This document shows, piece by piece, positions 17,662 to 24,963 of a stretch of 64,000 nt of DNA. Made by a program: the position numbers and the translations under genes. Below the pieces are notes generated by a model, which was not told where the DNA came from, made no database searches, and saw only the letters and a list, made by a program, of their open reading frames with translations. Location of the stretch: NCBI GenBank assembly GCA_038237475.1, contig JBBRYS010000003.1, positions 124,001-188,000 on the forward strand. The letters run 5' to 3'. The stretch's first letter is position 1. Every line of letters starts with the position of its first letter. Origin of the DNA: JAOAPY01 sp038237475. Its GTDB lineage: Bacteria; Acidobacteriota; Blastocatellia; Pyrinomonadales; Pyrinomonadaceae.

Positions 17662-17750
17662 TTCAGCCGCCACGCGACGCAGTAGCAGGCCAACTCAAAT
17701 TCCTATAGTCTGTTTCCCAGTCAAAAATTAATCTCGACAAGGAAGGGTTC

Positions 17751-18032
17751 ATGAAAGCAAGTTGGAATAATACGCTCATCGCCGAAAGCAATGACACCGT
17801 TGTGGTTGAGGGCAATCATTACTTTCCCGCCGATGCCATCAGGCAGGAGCATTTTCAGGCCAGCAGCAAACACACGACTTGTCCCTGGAAGGGCGAAGCC
17901 AGCTACTTCGACGTGGTGGTCGACGGTAACGTGAACGCGGATGCGGCCTGGTACTATCCTGATCCCAAACCCGCCGCGGCCGAGATCAAGGATCGTGTTG
18001 CCTTCTGGCGCGGTGTGACCGTGTCTGAATAG
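17751..18032 (+). CDS. DUF427 domain protein
   Basis: A 93-residue single-domain protein of DUF427, a small beta-rich fold of unknown function. Family marks are the start KASWNNTLIAESNDTVVVEG, TTCPWKGEASYFDV and the Trp-Tyr-Tyr-Pro segment near residue 65, ending in DRVAFWRGVTV. GGAAGGG lies 6 nt before the ATG. It sits between the MoaD-like and bicupin genes on the same strand. Confidence 0.9.
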   Translation: MKASWNNTLIAESNDTVVVEGNHYFPADAIRQEHFQASSKHTTCPWKGEASYFDVVVDGNVNADAAWYYPDPKPAAAEIKDRVAFWRGVTVSE

Positions 18033-18079
18033 TCGAGAAGTGTGGCTGCTGCTTCTTTAATCCTGAACCTTGTGCTGCT

Positions 18080-18853
18080 ATGGCCGTGACTTTGGAAGGT
18101 GGTTGTCGCGTAACCGAAATGCGAGCGGGTCAGCCGCTGGAGTACGGCAGACTGCGTGCGTGGCCACAGGTTGGGCGCGCAACCGGAGCTGACGCGATTT
18201 CGCTGCGCGTGCTCGAGTTCGCGCCCGGGCTGTCACCGGGAATAAGAAACTACTCCTGCGATGAGATTTTATATGTGCTGGAGAGCGATTCCGAGCCAGA
18301 GAACCAGGGCCTAAAGCTCTTCATCGATGGCTGGCCATTCGCAGTAGGTGAGCAGACGGGTATTTATCTTCGCGCCGGACAAACCCTTACCGTCGAGAAT
18401 CCAAATGCAAACCCAATCAATTTGATCAGTTCGCAGTGTCCGGATCCTGGCGATTTAGATTTCATTGACGCAGTCGTCACACCCCAGAGTGCGGCCGCGC
18501 CGGCACCGTCAATGGTGCGGCTCGCCGATCAAAGGGCCCAGGCAACCGCGGATCGCTGGTATCGAGTGCTGATCGACGAAGCCGTCGGCAGCACACAGGT
18601 GACGCAATTCGTCGGATCCATTCCACCGGGTCGCGCTCCCGATCACTTTCACACTTATGAAGAGGTGCTGTTCATTCTGCGCGGCACGGGTCGGATGTGG
18701 GCCGGCGAGTCGAACACTGAGATTGGCCCGGGCTCCTGTATCTACCTACCCAAAGGCCAGGTGCACTGCGTTGAAAACACAGGGAGTGATGAATTGAGGT
18801 TGTTGGGCGTATTCTATCCGGCCGGCAGTCCAGCAGTGAGATACGACGCCTAA
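18080..18853 (+). CDS. Bicupin protein
   Basis: A 257-residue protein with two cupin barrels. The C-terminal one (about residues 150-250) has the metal-binding pattern DHFHTYEEVLFILRG and LPKGQVHCVEN. The N-terminal one (about residues 25-125) keeps the fold (SCDEILYVLES, YLRAGQTLTVEN) but lacks the first His pair, so it is probably not a metal site. Bicupins include oxalate decarboxylase, ureidoglycine aminohydrolase and sugar isomerases; this one cannot be assigned. It is convergent with the kynureninase-like gene, with 14 nt between them. Confidence 0.8.
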   Translation: MAVTLEGGCRVTEMRAGQPLEYGRLRAWPQVGRATGADAISLRVLEFAPGLSPGIRNYSCDEILYVLESDSEPENQGLKLFIDGWPFAVGEQTGIYLRAGQTLTVENPNANPINLISSQCPDPGDLDFIDAVVTPQSAAAPAPSMVRLADQRAQATADRWYRVLIDEAVGSTQVTQFVGSIPPGRAPDHFHTYEEVLFILRGTGRMWAGESNTEIGPGSCIYLPKGQVHCVENTGSDELRLLGVFYPAGSPAVRYDA

Positions 18854-18867
18854 GATGGTCGGATCGT

Positions 18868-20037
18868 TTAAGGGAGCAACGACGAGAGGATCGTCATCGC
18901 TTCTGCGACCTCTTCATCGGTGTTGAAAAAATGAGGCGACATGCGAATTCCGACGCCGGGCCGTGAATCGACAAAGACCTTCTGTTCAGCCAGACGTTCC
19001 ACCATAACTGGTCCATCGGCAACGCCAATCATCACCGAAGCTCCGCGTTCGTTGACCGTAAGTGGACTATTTATTTTCCAGCCTCTCTCCAACCCAAATT
19101 CGATCATTGACTGTGTCCGGCGCCGCGATTCTGCTGAGATGTTCACCACGCCTACCTCTTCAATAATCTGCAAGCCGGGAAGGGCGGAATAAAGAGCCGG
19201 GATGCTGGGAGTACCTTGCGCAAAGCGGCGCACCGAAGTCGCGTATCTCATCGGCGCATGGGCGAACTCGAAGGGCGCATCGTGGGCTACCCACCCGGTC
19301 AGATGCGGTTTTAGATCCGGCTGCAAATCCGGTCTGACGTATAGGTACCCACAAGCTGGTCCACCGCAGAGCCATTTAATCGTGCCGCCGATTAAAAAAT
19401 CGACACCCCAGCCTGCGGCTTCAAGCTGAACCGCGCCGGCCGATTGATAAATGTCGAAGAGCACGAGTGCACCGGCGCGATGTGCCTGATCGACTATGGC
19501 TTTGGCGTCGAAGCGATAAGAGCTGCGAAACGAGGTATGCGAGAGGGCCACCAGCGCAGTGGTGTCGTCAATCGCGCCGAGAATTTTTTCAAGCGGAACC
19601 GTGATGTTATCCGGCGACGGCACAATCTCAATCTGCGCGCCCAACGCAGCCTGCGCTTCCCAGATGTATTCCATGGAGGGGAAATCCAGCGCGGAGGTCA
19701 CGACCTTTCTGCGCTTGCCTTGAGAGAAATCGAAACACGAGGCAACAGTCGCGAGGGCGATCGAAGCATTGGGTTGAATCTGGACTGAACCGGGGGCGCC
19801 ACCAATAATCTGTGCGATGCGATCGCCGACCTGCTGTGATAGTTCCCACCACGAGTTCGCCCATGCGTCTTCACTGGTGTGATGTTCCCACGCGTCGGCG
19901 TACGACAAGATAGATTCGCGCGCGGCGCGAGGCATTGGACCCAGGCTGTGGCTGAGCAAGTGGATACCTGACGCCAAAGTTGGAAATTCTTCGCGCCGGC
20001 GATTGAATGAGCTAATTACTTCTTCCGCTAATGCCAT
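18868..20037 (-). CDS. Kynureninase-like PLP enzyme (class V aminotransferase fold)
   Basis: A 389-residue fold-type I PLP enzyme. The Schiff-base Lys is in GGTIKWLCGGPACGYLYV, a context close to kynureninase (KWLxxGPG). Also visible are ALSHTSFRSSYRFD, VLFDIYQSAGAVQLEA for cofactor contacts and FVDSRPGVGIRMSPHFFNT near the end. Kynureninase cleaves kynurenine to anthranilate and alanine, but no other kynurenine-pathway gene is adjacent, so it may be an amino-acid lyase or transaminase of other scope. The neighbouring APC permease on the same strand, 53 nt upstream, could supply its substrate. Confidence 0.82.
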   Translation of the reverse strand: MALAEEVISSFNRRREEFPTLASGIHLLSHSLGPMPRAARESILSYADAWEHHTSEDAWANSWWELSQQVGDRIAQIIGGAPGSVQIQPNASIALATVASCFDFSQGKRRKVVTSALDFPSMEYIWEAQAALGAQIEIVPSPDNITVPLEKILGAIDDTTALVALSHTSFRSSYRFDAKAIVDQAHRAGALVLFDIYQSAGAVQLEAAGWGVDFLIGGTIKWLCGGPACGYLYVRPDLQPDLKPHLTGWVAHDAPFEFAHAPMRYATSVRRFAQGTPSIPALYSALPGLQIIEEVGVVNISAESRRRTQSMIEFGLERGWKINSPLTVNERGASVMIGVADGPVMVERLAEQKVFVDSRPGVGIRMSPHFFNTDEEVAEAMTILSSLLP

Positions 20038-20090
20038 TTTGTCCCGAGCCGACTATCCGTTTCCAACCATGGGAACGACGTCAGGAAATC

Positions 20091-21488
20091 TTAAGATGAC
20101 TTAGTTCTGCGAGCCAACGCATACAGCCCCGCGCCGATTCCACTCCACAAAAGCAATAGTTCCAAACTGGTTAATGAATGTGCGCCGATTCGCTGACTCA
20201 GCGTTGTCTCGCGCAACGTTTGCACGTCCTGAAAAATCTGGACCAGCAGCAGGCCACCCATGGCCAGCACGGAAAGGAGCGCCGCGCTGCGTTGTAACCA
20301 TACCGGTAACCCAATCGTTATCTCGCGATTGAGCTGCGGGTTCCAGCGCGGCAACATCAGGAAAACCAGACTGTGCAGAAAGTAGAGCAGAATCAAGGCG
20401 AAGACTGCAATGTTGAGCGCCAGGGCCAGCTGCTTGCTCAGCAACAGGACGAGGCAAGCCACTGTCGTTAACGTCAAGGCTCGCACTGGGGTAGCGGTGC
20501 GCGGATTCACATAACCAAGCCATGCAGGCGCCAGGCGATCTTCAACAAAGATCAGCGCCAGTCGCGAGGGCACAATCAAGGTGGGATTCAATGACGTTGT
20601 GATCGCCATGATGGCCCCTAGCGTGACAAAACTCGCAGCGCCCCAGGGCAGATAGGTTGCGGCCACTTCAGTCATCGGCGCCCGGCTCGCATGTAGTTGG
20701 CTGCCCGGCAGCACACCGAAGGCAACCAGAGACATAAGTACGAAAATCAAGGCAGTCAAGCTGATCCCGCGCAGAAAAACCATCGGCAAACGTCGCGTGC
20801 TGTCTTTCGTTTCACCGGCGGTCTGGGCCAGCGATTCAAAGCCCGCATAGGAAAAAAATAACGGCACGAGGCTGGCAGCCAGGCCTCGCACCCCATGAGT
20901 CATGAAGGGTTGATAATTCACGGGATGTATCGCGAAGAGTCCGGGCCCGATCAGTACCAGAATTGAGAGACCGAGCAACACGCACATGCCCACCTGAATA
21001 CGGCCAAACCAACGCACACCCACGACATGAATAAGAAAAAAGAAGATCAGGCTGCCGGCGGCCAGGGCTTGATGGACCTCGCTGCTGACGTGGCGGCCAC
21101 TAAATTCGATCAGGTAATCAGCCAGCGCACTGGAGAGATAAGCTCCTGCGCCGACATACGCGATGATTTTCAACCACGAGCCGATATAGGCGATTCGCTG
21201 ACCGCCCAGCGTGCGTGAGATGTGCAGGTATTCCCCGCCCGGTTCTCGTCCGAGTGGTGTGGAGATGAAAGCTGCATAAGGAATAGAAGTCGCGAGAATT
21301 GCCGGCATCAGGAGGATATAGCTGAGGATGACACTTGGCCCTGTAATGGCGCCGGCTTCGCTCGTGACTTTGAAAATTCCCGCGCCGATGAGGATTCCGA
21401 TGAGCGCGGCGTACGATTCGACTGTTCCCAGATCGCGACGCAGACGACCGACGATTGATGACGGTGCTGGTTTTTTGGTTTCGCTCAA
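20091..21488 (-). CDS. APC family amino-acid permease
   Basis: A 465-residue membrane carrier of the amino acid-polyamine-organocation superfamily with about twelve hydrophobic segments. The helix-1 mark ALIGILIGAGIFKVTSEAG and the helix-6 region LVPLFFSYAGFESLAQTAGE are typical. The start is a TTG (TTG AGC GAA) preceded by AGAAGA. The substrate is not predictable from sequence. The spacing to the downstream kynureninase-like gene suggests co-transcription. Confidence 0.88.
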   Translation of the reverse strand: MSETKKPAPSSIVGRLRRDLGTVESYAALIGILIGAGIFKVTSEAGAITGPSVILSYILLMPAILATSIPYAAFISTPLGREPGGEYLHISRTLGGQRIAYIGSWLKIIAYVGAGAYLSSALADYLIEFSGRHVSSEVHQALAAGSLIFFFLIHVVGVRWFGRIQVGMCVLLGLSILVLIGPGLFAIHPVNYQPFMTHGVRGLAASLVPLFFSYAGFESLAQTAGETKDSTRRLPMVFLRGISLTALIFVLMSLVAFGVLPGSQLHASRAPMTEVAATYLPWGAASFVTLGAIMAITTSLNPTLIVPSRLALIFVEDRLAPAWLGYVNPRTATPVRALTLTTVACLVLLLSKQLALALNIAVFALILLYFLHSLVFLMLPRWNPQLNREITIGLPVWLQRSAALLSVLAMGGLLLVQIFQDVQTLRETTLSQRIGAHSLTSLELLLLWSGIGAGLYALARRTKSS

Positions 21489-21578
21489 AATTATCTTCTG
21501 GTTGAATTGTGGACCTGGGGTATTCGGATACGCTTATTAGTGCTAGCCGCAGCGGCGCTAGCGGTATGCGGCACTCCA

Positions 21579-22796
21579 TTATTCTTTCATTAATTCATTT
21601 GCCGGCAGGCCAGGATTCAACACCTTTTCGGCGCTGGCGACACCCGCTACTGGTAAGTGTGTTGGTTCAATCAAACCAAGTTGCACCAGCACGGAAGCCT
21701 GGTCCCAGTAGATGTGTTCATGCGCGAGTTTGCCCTCGCGAAAGTGCACGATTACCACCAGTGGCACTTTAACGTGCTTTCCGGTCGGCGCCACACCCGG
21801 CAACATCCAATCCATTTTGATCGTGTGAGTGAACTCAAAGACCATCTCATCGACGACTTGATCAATGCCAATCGTGCGCGAGACCGGAGTCATCGACGTG
21901 TCAGTTGGCATCTGGGGAATAAATCGTTCGGAATAAAACTTTCTCAACTGATCGTGGCCGACACCGCCGGTGAGCACGGGAACGTGATTGACATAAGCAT
22001 CGGGAACCATTGTGCGCAGAGTGTCTTCGGTGTCCTTGGTGCCGAACTCATATTTGACATGCTCGTCCCAAATCTCAGAAAGGTTGTCTTTATCATTCAC
22101 TCCGCCACCGGTGAGGGTGCGCACGAGAAATTCTAACGTTCTGAGATGGGCCAACTCAGCCGCCGCAGCATTGTAGTGTTCGCCTCCCGTCCTTCCGAAG
22201 GCATGGTCCAAACCCGGATAGTCGTGGAGTGTCGCGAGCGGATTTGCATCGAGAGTCTCATGTATCTGCGCGCGCGCCTTGGCCGGACAGAATTTGTCCT
22301 CGCCGGCGATGTGCAACAGCAACGGCCGTTTTAGATTTTCAGCCTCACTGAGATTTTTTTCGATGCCGACACCGTAGTAGCCGACCGCACAATCCGGATC
22401 GTGCCGAACCGATAAGAGATAGGCTAGTTTGCCACCGAGACAGAAACCAACCGCGCCAACCTTTCCGTTGCAGGCGGGATGGGTGCGCAGGTATGCGAGA
22501 GCGGCGGCTGAATCTTCGACGGCTTTGGCTGCGTCCAAACCGGAGTAAAGAGCGAAGGCCTTCTGGACGTCTGCTTCCGACTTGTCGGACAGTTCCACCC
22601 CGCGTTCCTGCCGCCAGAATAGATCTGGACAGATGACCGCAAAGCCATGTTGCGCATACCAGTCCGCGACCTCGCGGAGGAATTGATTGACACCAAAAAT
22701 TTCCTGCAGCAGGACAATACCCGGCCCCCGACTGGCTGCGGGCAGCGCGTGGTATGCGTCGAATTCACCGCCGTCTAATGACTTGATTGTGGGCAT
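21579..22796 (-). CDS. Dienelactone hydrolase fused to an NTF2/SnoaL-like domain
   Basis: Residues about 1-235 are an alpha/beta hydrolase of the dienelactone hydrolase family, with the Cys nucleophile in GAVGFCLGGKLAY, the oxyanion segment LLQEIFGVN and the catalytic His in GLDHAFGR. Residues about 245-400 look like a SnoaL/NTF2-like polyketide-cyclase fold (IWDEHVKYEFGTKD, IGIDQVVDEMVFEF, LVVIVHFREGKLAHEHIYWD). The ATG at 22794-22796 (MPTIKSLDGG) fits the family; the longer open frame upstream is not conserved. The fusion may act on aromatic or lactone breakdown products, but the substrate is unknown. Confidence 0.87.
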   Translation of the reverse strand: MPTIKSLDGGEFDAYHALPAASRGPGIVLLQEIFGVNQFLREVADWYAQHGFAVICPDLFWRQERGVELSDKSEADVQKAFALYSGLDAAKAVEDSAAALAYLRTHPACNGKVGAVGFCLGGKLAYLLSVRHDPDCAVGYYGVGIEKNLSEAENLKRPLLLHIAGEDKFCPAKARAQIHETLDANPLATLHDYPGLDHAFGRTGGEHYNAAAAELAHLRTLEFLVRTLTGGGVNDKDNLSEIWDEHVKYEFGTKDTEDTLRTMVPDAYVNHVPVLTGGVGHDQLRKFYSERFIPQMPTDTSMTPVSRTIGIDQVVDEMVFEFTHTIKMDWMLPGVAPTGKHVKVPLVVIVHFREGKLAHEHIYWDQASVLVQLGLIEPTHLPVAGVASAEKVLNPGLPANELMKE

Positions 22797-22987
22797 AATC
22801 ACTTTCGATTGAACGAGAGGCCGGCAAACGAGCGGACATTCTAACCTGCCAGCCAACTCACAGCCAGCATTTAATCCGAACGCTCCCCGGCCGCTGCCTT
22901 AGAAACACTTTGACTTTTCTTGTCATTAACGCCGTAAGGGATGGGAAGAGTTGGTTCGTTCCTGCCATTTTTTAGATCCCAATTGTG

Positions 22988-23016
22988 TTGACACGAAAGG
23001 GCATTGAGCATAGCCT
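22988..23016 (+). promoter_or_regulatory. Possible promoter ahead of the C11/CHAT block
   Basis: A perfect TTGACA (22988-22993), 17-nt spacer and a weak -10 TAGCCT (23011-23016). It precedes the first C11 gene by about 115 nt. The -10 is poor, so activation or a different start is possible. Confidence 0.35.
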
Positions 23017-23130
23017 ATCGCACCTCAACGCAGTGACAGGTTCCAAGCCTCTTTTCATTCAAGAATTCGTTTCGGGGATCCCTGGTTAGCCATCTATACG
23101 GACGTTCAGCATCATTTCAGGAGGACTCAC

Positions 23131-24912
23131 ATGGCTACAAAAGAGAGCGATATCAGGCGAGATCAAGAGGAATGGACCATCATGTTTTATTTTGCGGCCG
23201 ACAACCCGCTTGCGCCCGCTGTTGTGTCGCAACTGAAGGCCCTCAAGAATGCCGGCTACCACCAGGGGGCCAACGTACTTGCGTATTACGATCCCGAGAT
23301 GCCCGACACGCCGCCGCACATCTTTGACGTTAATCGAACCGAAAAAATCGAGGGCAAGAAGCCACGGATAGGATTTGACAGAGATCCTTTTGTGAAAAAT
23401 CTGATGTTTGACAAGTTGTGGAAAGATGAGATCTCGCGCGATCACAAAACCACTATTCGTGATTTATTCATCAATGAGTTGCGCGAGAAGGTGTCAAGAA
23501 CGTTGGGGAAGAAAGTGCCGAACAAAGAGCTACCTCCCATACCCCCGGTGATCGACGAGGTCAAGGTTGATGGTGAAGTGATTGAGGCCGAAGGCGCCGC
23601 CGCCGCTTCGGGCACCCATAAGCTGTCAATTCCGGAGCAGTCGCTGGACACGTTTCTCCAGTTTTGTGCCAGAGAATATCCAGCCAGGCATTACATGTTG
23701 TTTTTGCTGGGCCATGGATTAATCGTGGGCAATGATGTCTTTCTGTTCGACGAACATGCGAAGAAGCATTCCGTTTCACTGGGCGAGTTGGGCCGAATCT
23801 TACAACGGTTCCGCAATGCCGAGAACGTCAAAGACGGAGAGTTTGATCTGATCAGTTTTCACAGTTGTTCGATGAGCAGCGTCGAGCTGGTTTCGGAACT
23901 GCGGGGGACCGCCAAGTTCATGATCGCGTCGCAAGGAACCGCCTATGTTGGCAGCTGGCCGTACCTCTCCATCCTTCTGCGAATTCTCAACGACCTCGAC
24001 AGGGAACTAAAGCGGCCGATTAAGGAAGTCGTTGAAGACATTTTCTTTTATGTCCGCCATAACAGCACCGACTTTCTTTTAGCGGGATACTCGTTCGACT
24101 TGTGCCTGTGCGAGCTGGGCGGGAAACTCATATCCGGGCTCGAAACAGCGGTCAGTGATCTCGCTGAGCAGATGAGCAAAGGCTTGCAAGCCGGGGCGCC
24201 AGCCGCTATCAAGCATGCAATCCTGCTTGCTCACTGGCAGTCTCAGAGCTTTTGGCAGGAGAGCTACACCGATCTCTATGACTTCTGCTTTTGCCTGGAC
24301 CGTTATCTTGGGGAAATGGGCGTCACAGATATTGACCAGTTAAAAGGTGCCTTAGACCGGGTGATGGATGCACTTGTGGCTGAGAGAAGGGTCGGCCAAG
24401 AAGACAGCGAGCGGCTGATAACCAAGGCGCAGTTCGTTGGACCGGGCAGTCAGTATGCTCATGGCCTGTCGATTTATTTCCCGTGGGCAGAACCTTCGCA
24501 TGATAGACCGGTTCTAGGCGAATACCGCGAGTACGCGTTCCAGCAGCGAACTAATTGGCTCGGATTTCTCAAAACCTATTTTGACCAAACCATGCGTGAA
24601 AGCCGGCGGGGCGAGAAAGATGCTCGCATCCCGATACGTGAGCAAACGCCGCACGAAGCTTTGTTCGAGGACATGACCGCGATCATGTTCGGATCGAGAA
24701 GCGGAACTCGCGGGGCCGGCGCACTCGACGACGATCCGCCACCGGTGAAGACTCGTCCGACCGATCCAATGGGTCAGATTGGTCCGCGCGATCCCATGGG
24801 AGACAGCGAAGGGAGCCGCGTAAAGAATTTCCCGCACGACACGCGTCCGCATGCTGAGCGAGCCACGGAAGCGAACTTCCTGGATCACAATCCGATCTTC
24901 TTTAACCTTTGA
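23131..24912 (+). CDS. Clostripain-family (C11) caspase-like cysteine protease, copy A
   Basis: A 593-residue clan CD peptidase without a signal peptide, so probably cytosolic. The first strand is WTIMFYFAADN. The catalytic His195 is in LLGHGL and the catalytic Cys246 in FHSCSMSSVEL, followed by the family segments IASQGTAYVGSWPY and YAHGLSIYFPW. The region between residues 75 and 160 is an insert without clear homology. The C-terminal tail (about 500-593) is hydrophilic and Pro/Asp-rich. C11 enzymes usually cut after Arg or Lys and may self-activate. AGGAGG precedes the ATG. It heads a seven-gene co-oriented block and pairs with the TPR-CHAT gene 51 nt downstream; copy B at 29427 has the same pairing. 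Confidence 0.9.
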   Translation: MATKESDIRRDQEEWTIMFYFAADNPLAPAVVSQLKALKNAGYHQGANVLAYYDPEMPDTPPHIFDVNRTEKIEGKKPRIGFDRDPFVKNLMFDKLWKDEISRDHKTTIRDLFINELREKVSRTLGKKVPNKELPPIPPVIDEVKVDGEVIEAEGAAAASGTHKLSIPEQSLDTFLQFCAREYPARHYMLFLLGHGLIVGNDVFLFDEHAKKHSVSLGELGRILQRFRNAENVKDGEFDLISFHSCSMSSVELVSELRGTAKFMIASQGTAYVGSWPYLSILLRILNDLDRELKRPIKEVVEDIFFYVRHNSTDFLLAGYSFDLCLCELGGKLISGLETAVSDLAEQMSKGLQAGAPAAIKHAILLAHWQSQSFWQESYTDLYDFCFCLDRYLGEMGVTDIDQLKGALDRVMDALVAERRVGQEDSERLITKAQFVGPGSQYAHGLSIYFPWAEPSHDRPVLGEYREYAFQQRTNWLGFLKTYFDQTMRESRRGEKDARIPIREQTPHEALFEDMTAIMFGSRSGTRGAGALDDDPPPVKTRPTDPMGQIGPRDPMGDSEGSRVKNFPHDTRPHAERATEANFLDHNPIFFNL

Positions 24913-24963
24913 GATGGGCAAGAGATCTTTTTTGACGCTTACTCCACAAAATGGGGGTCCGCC

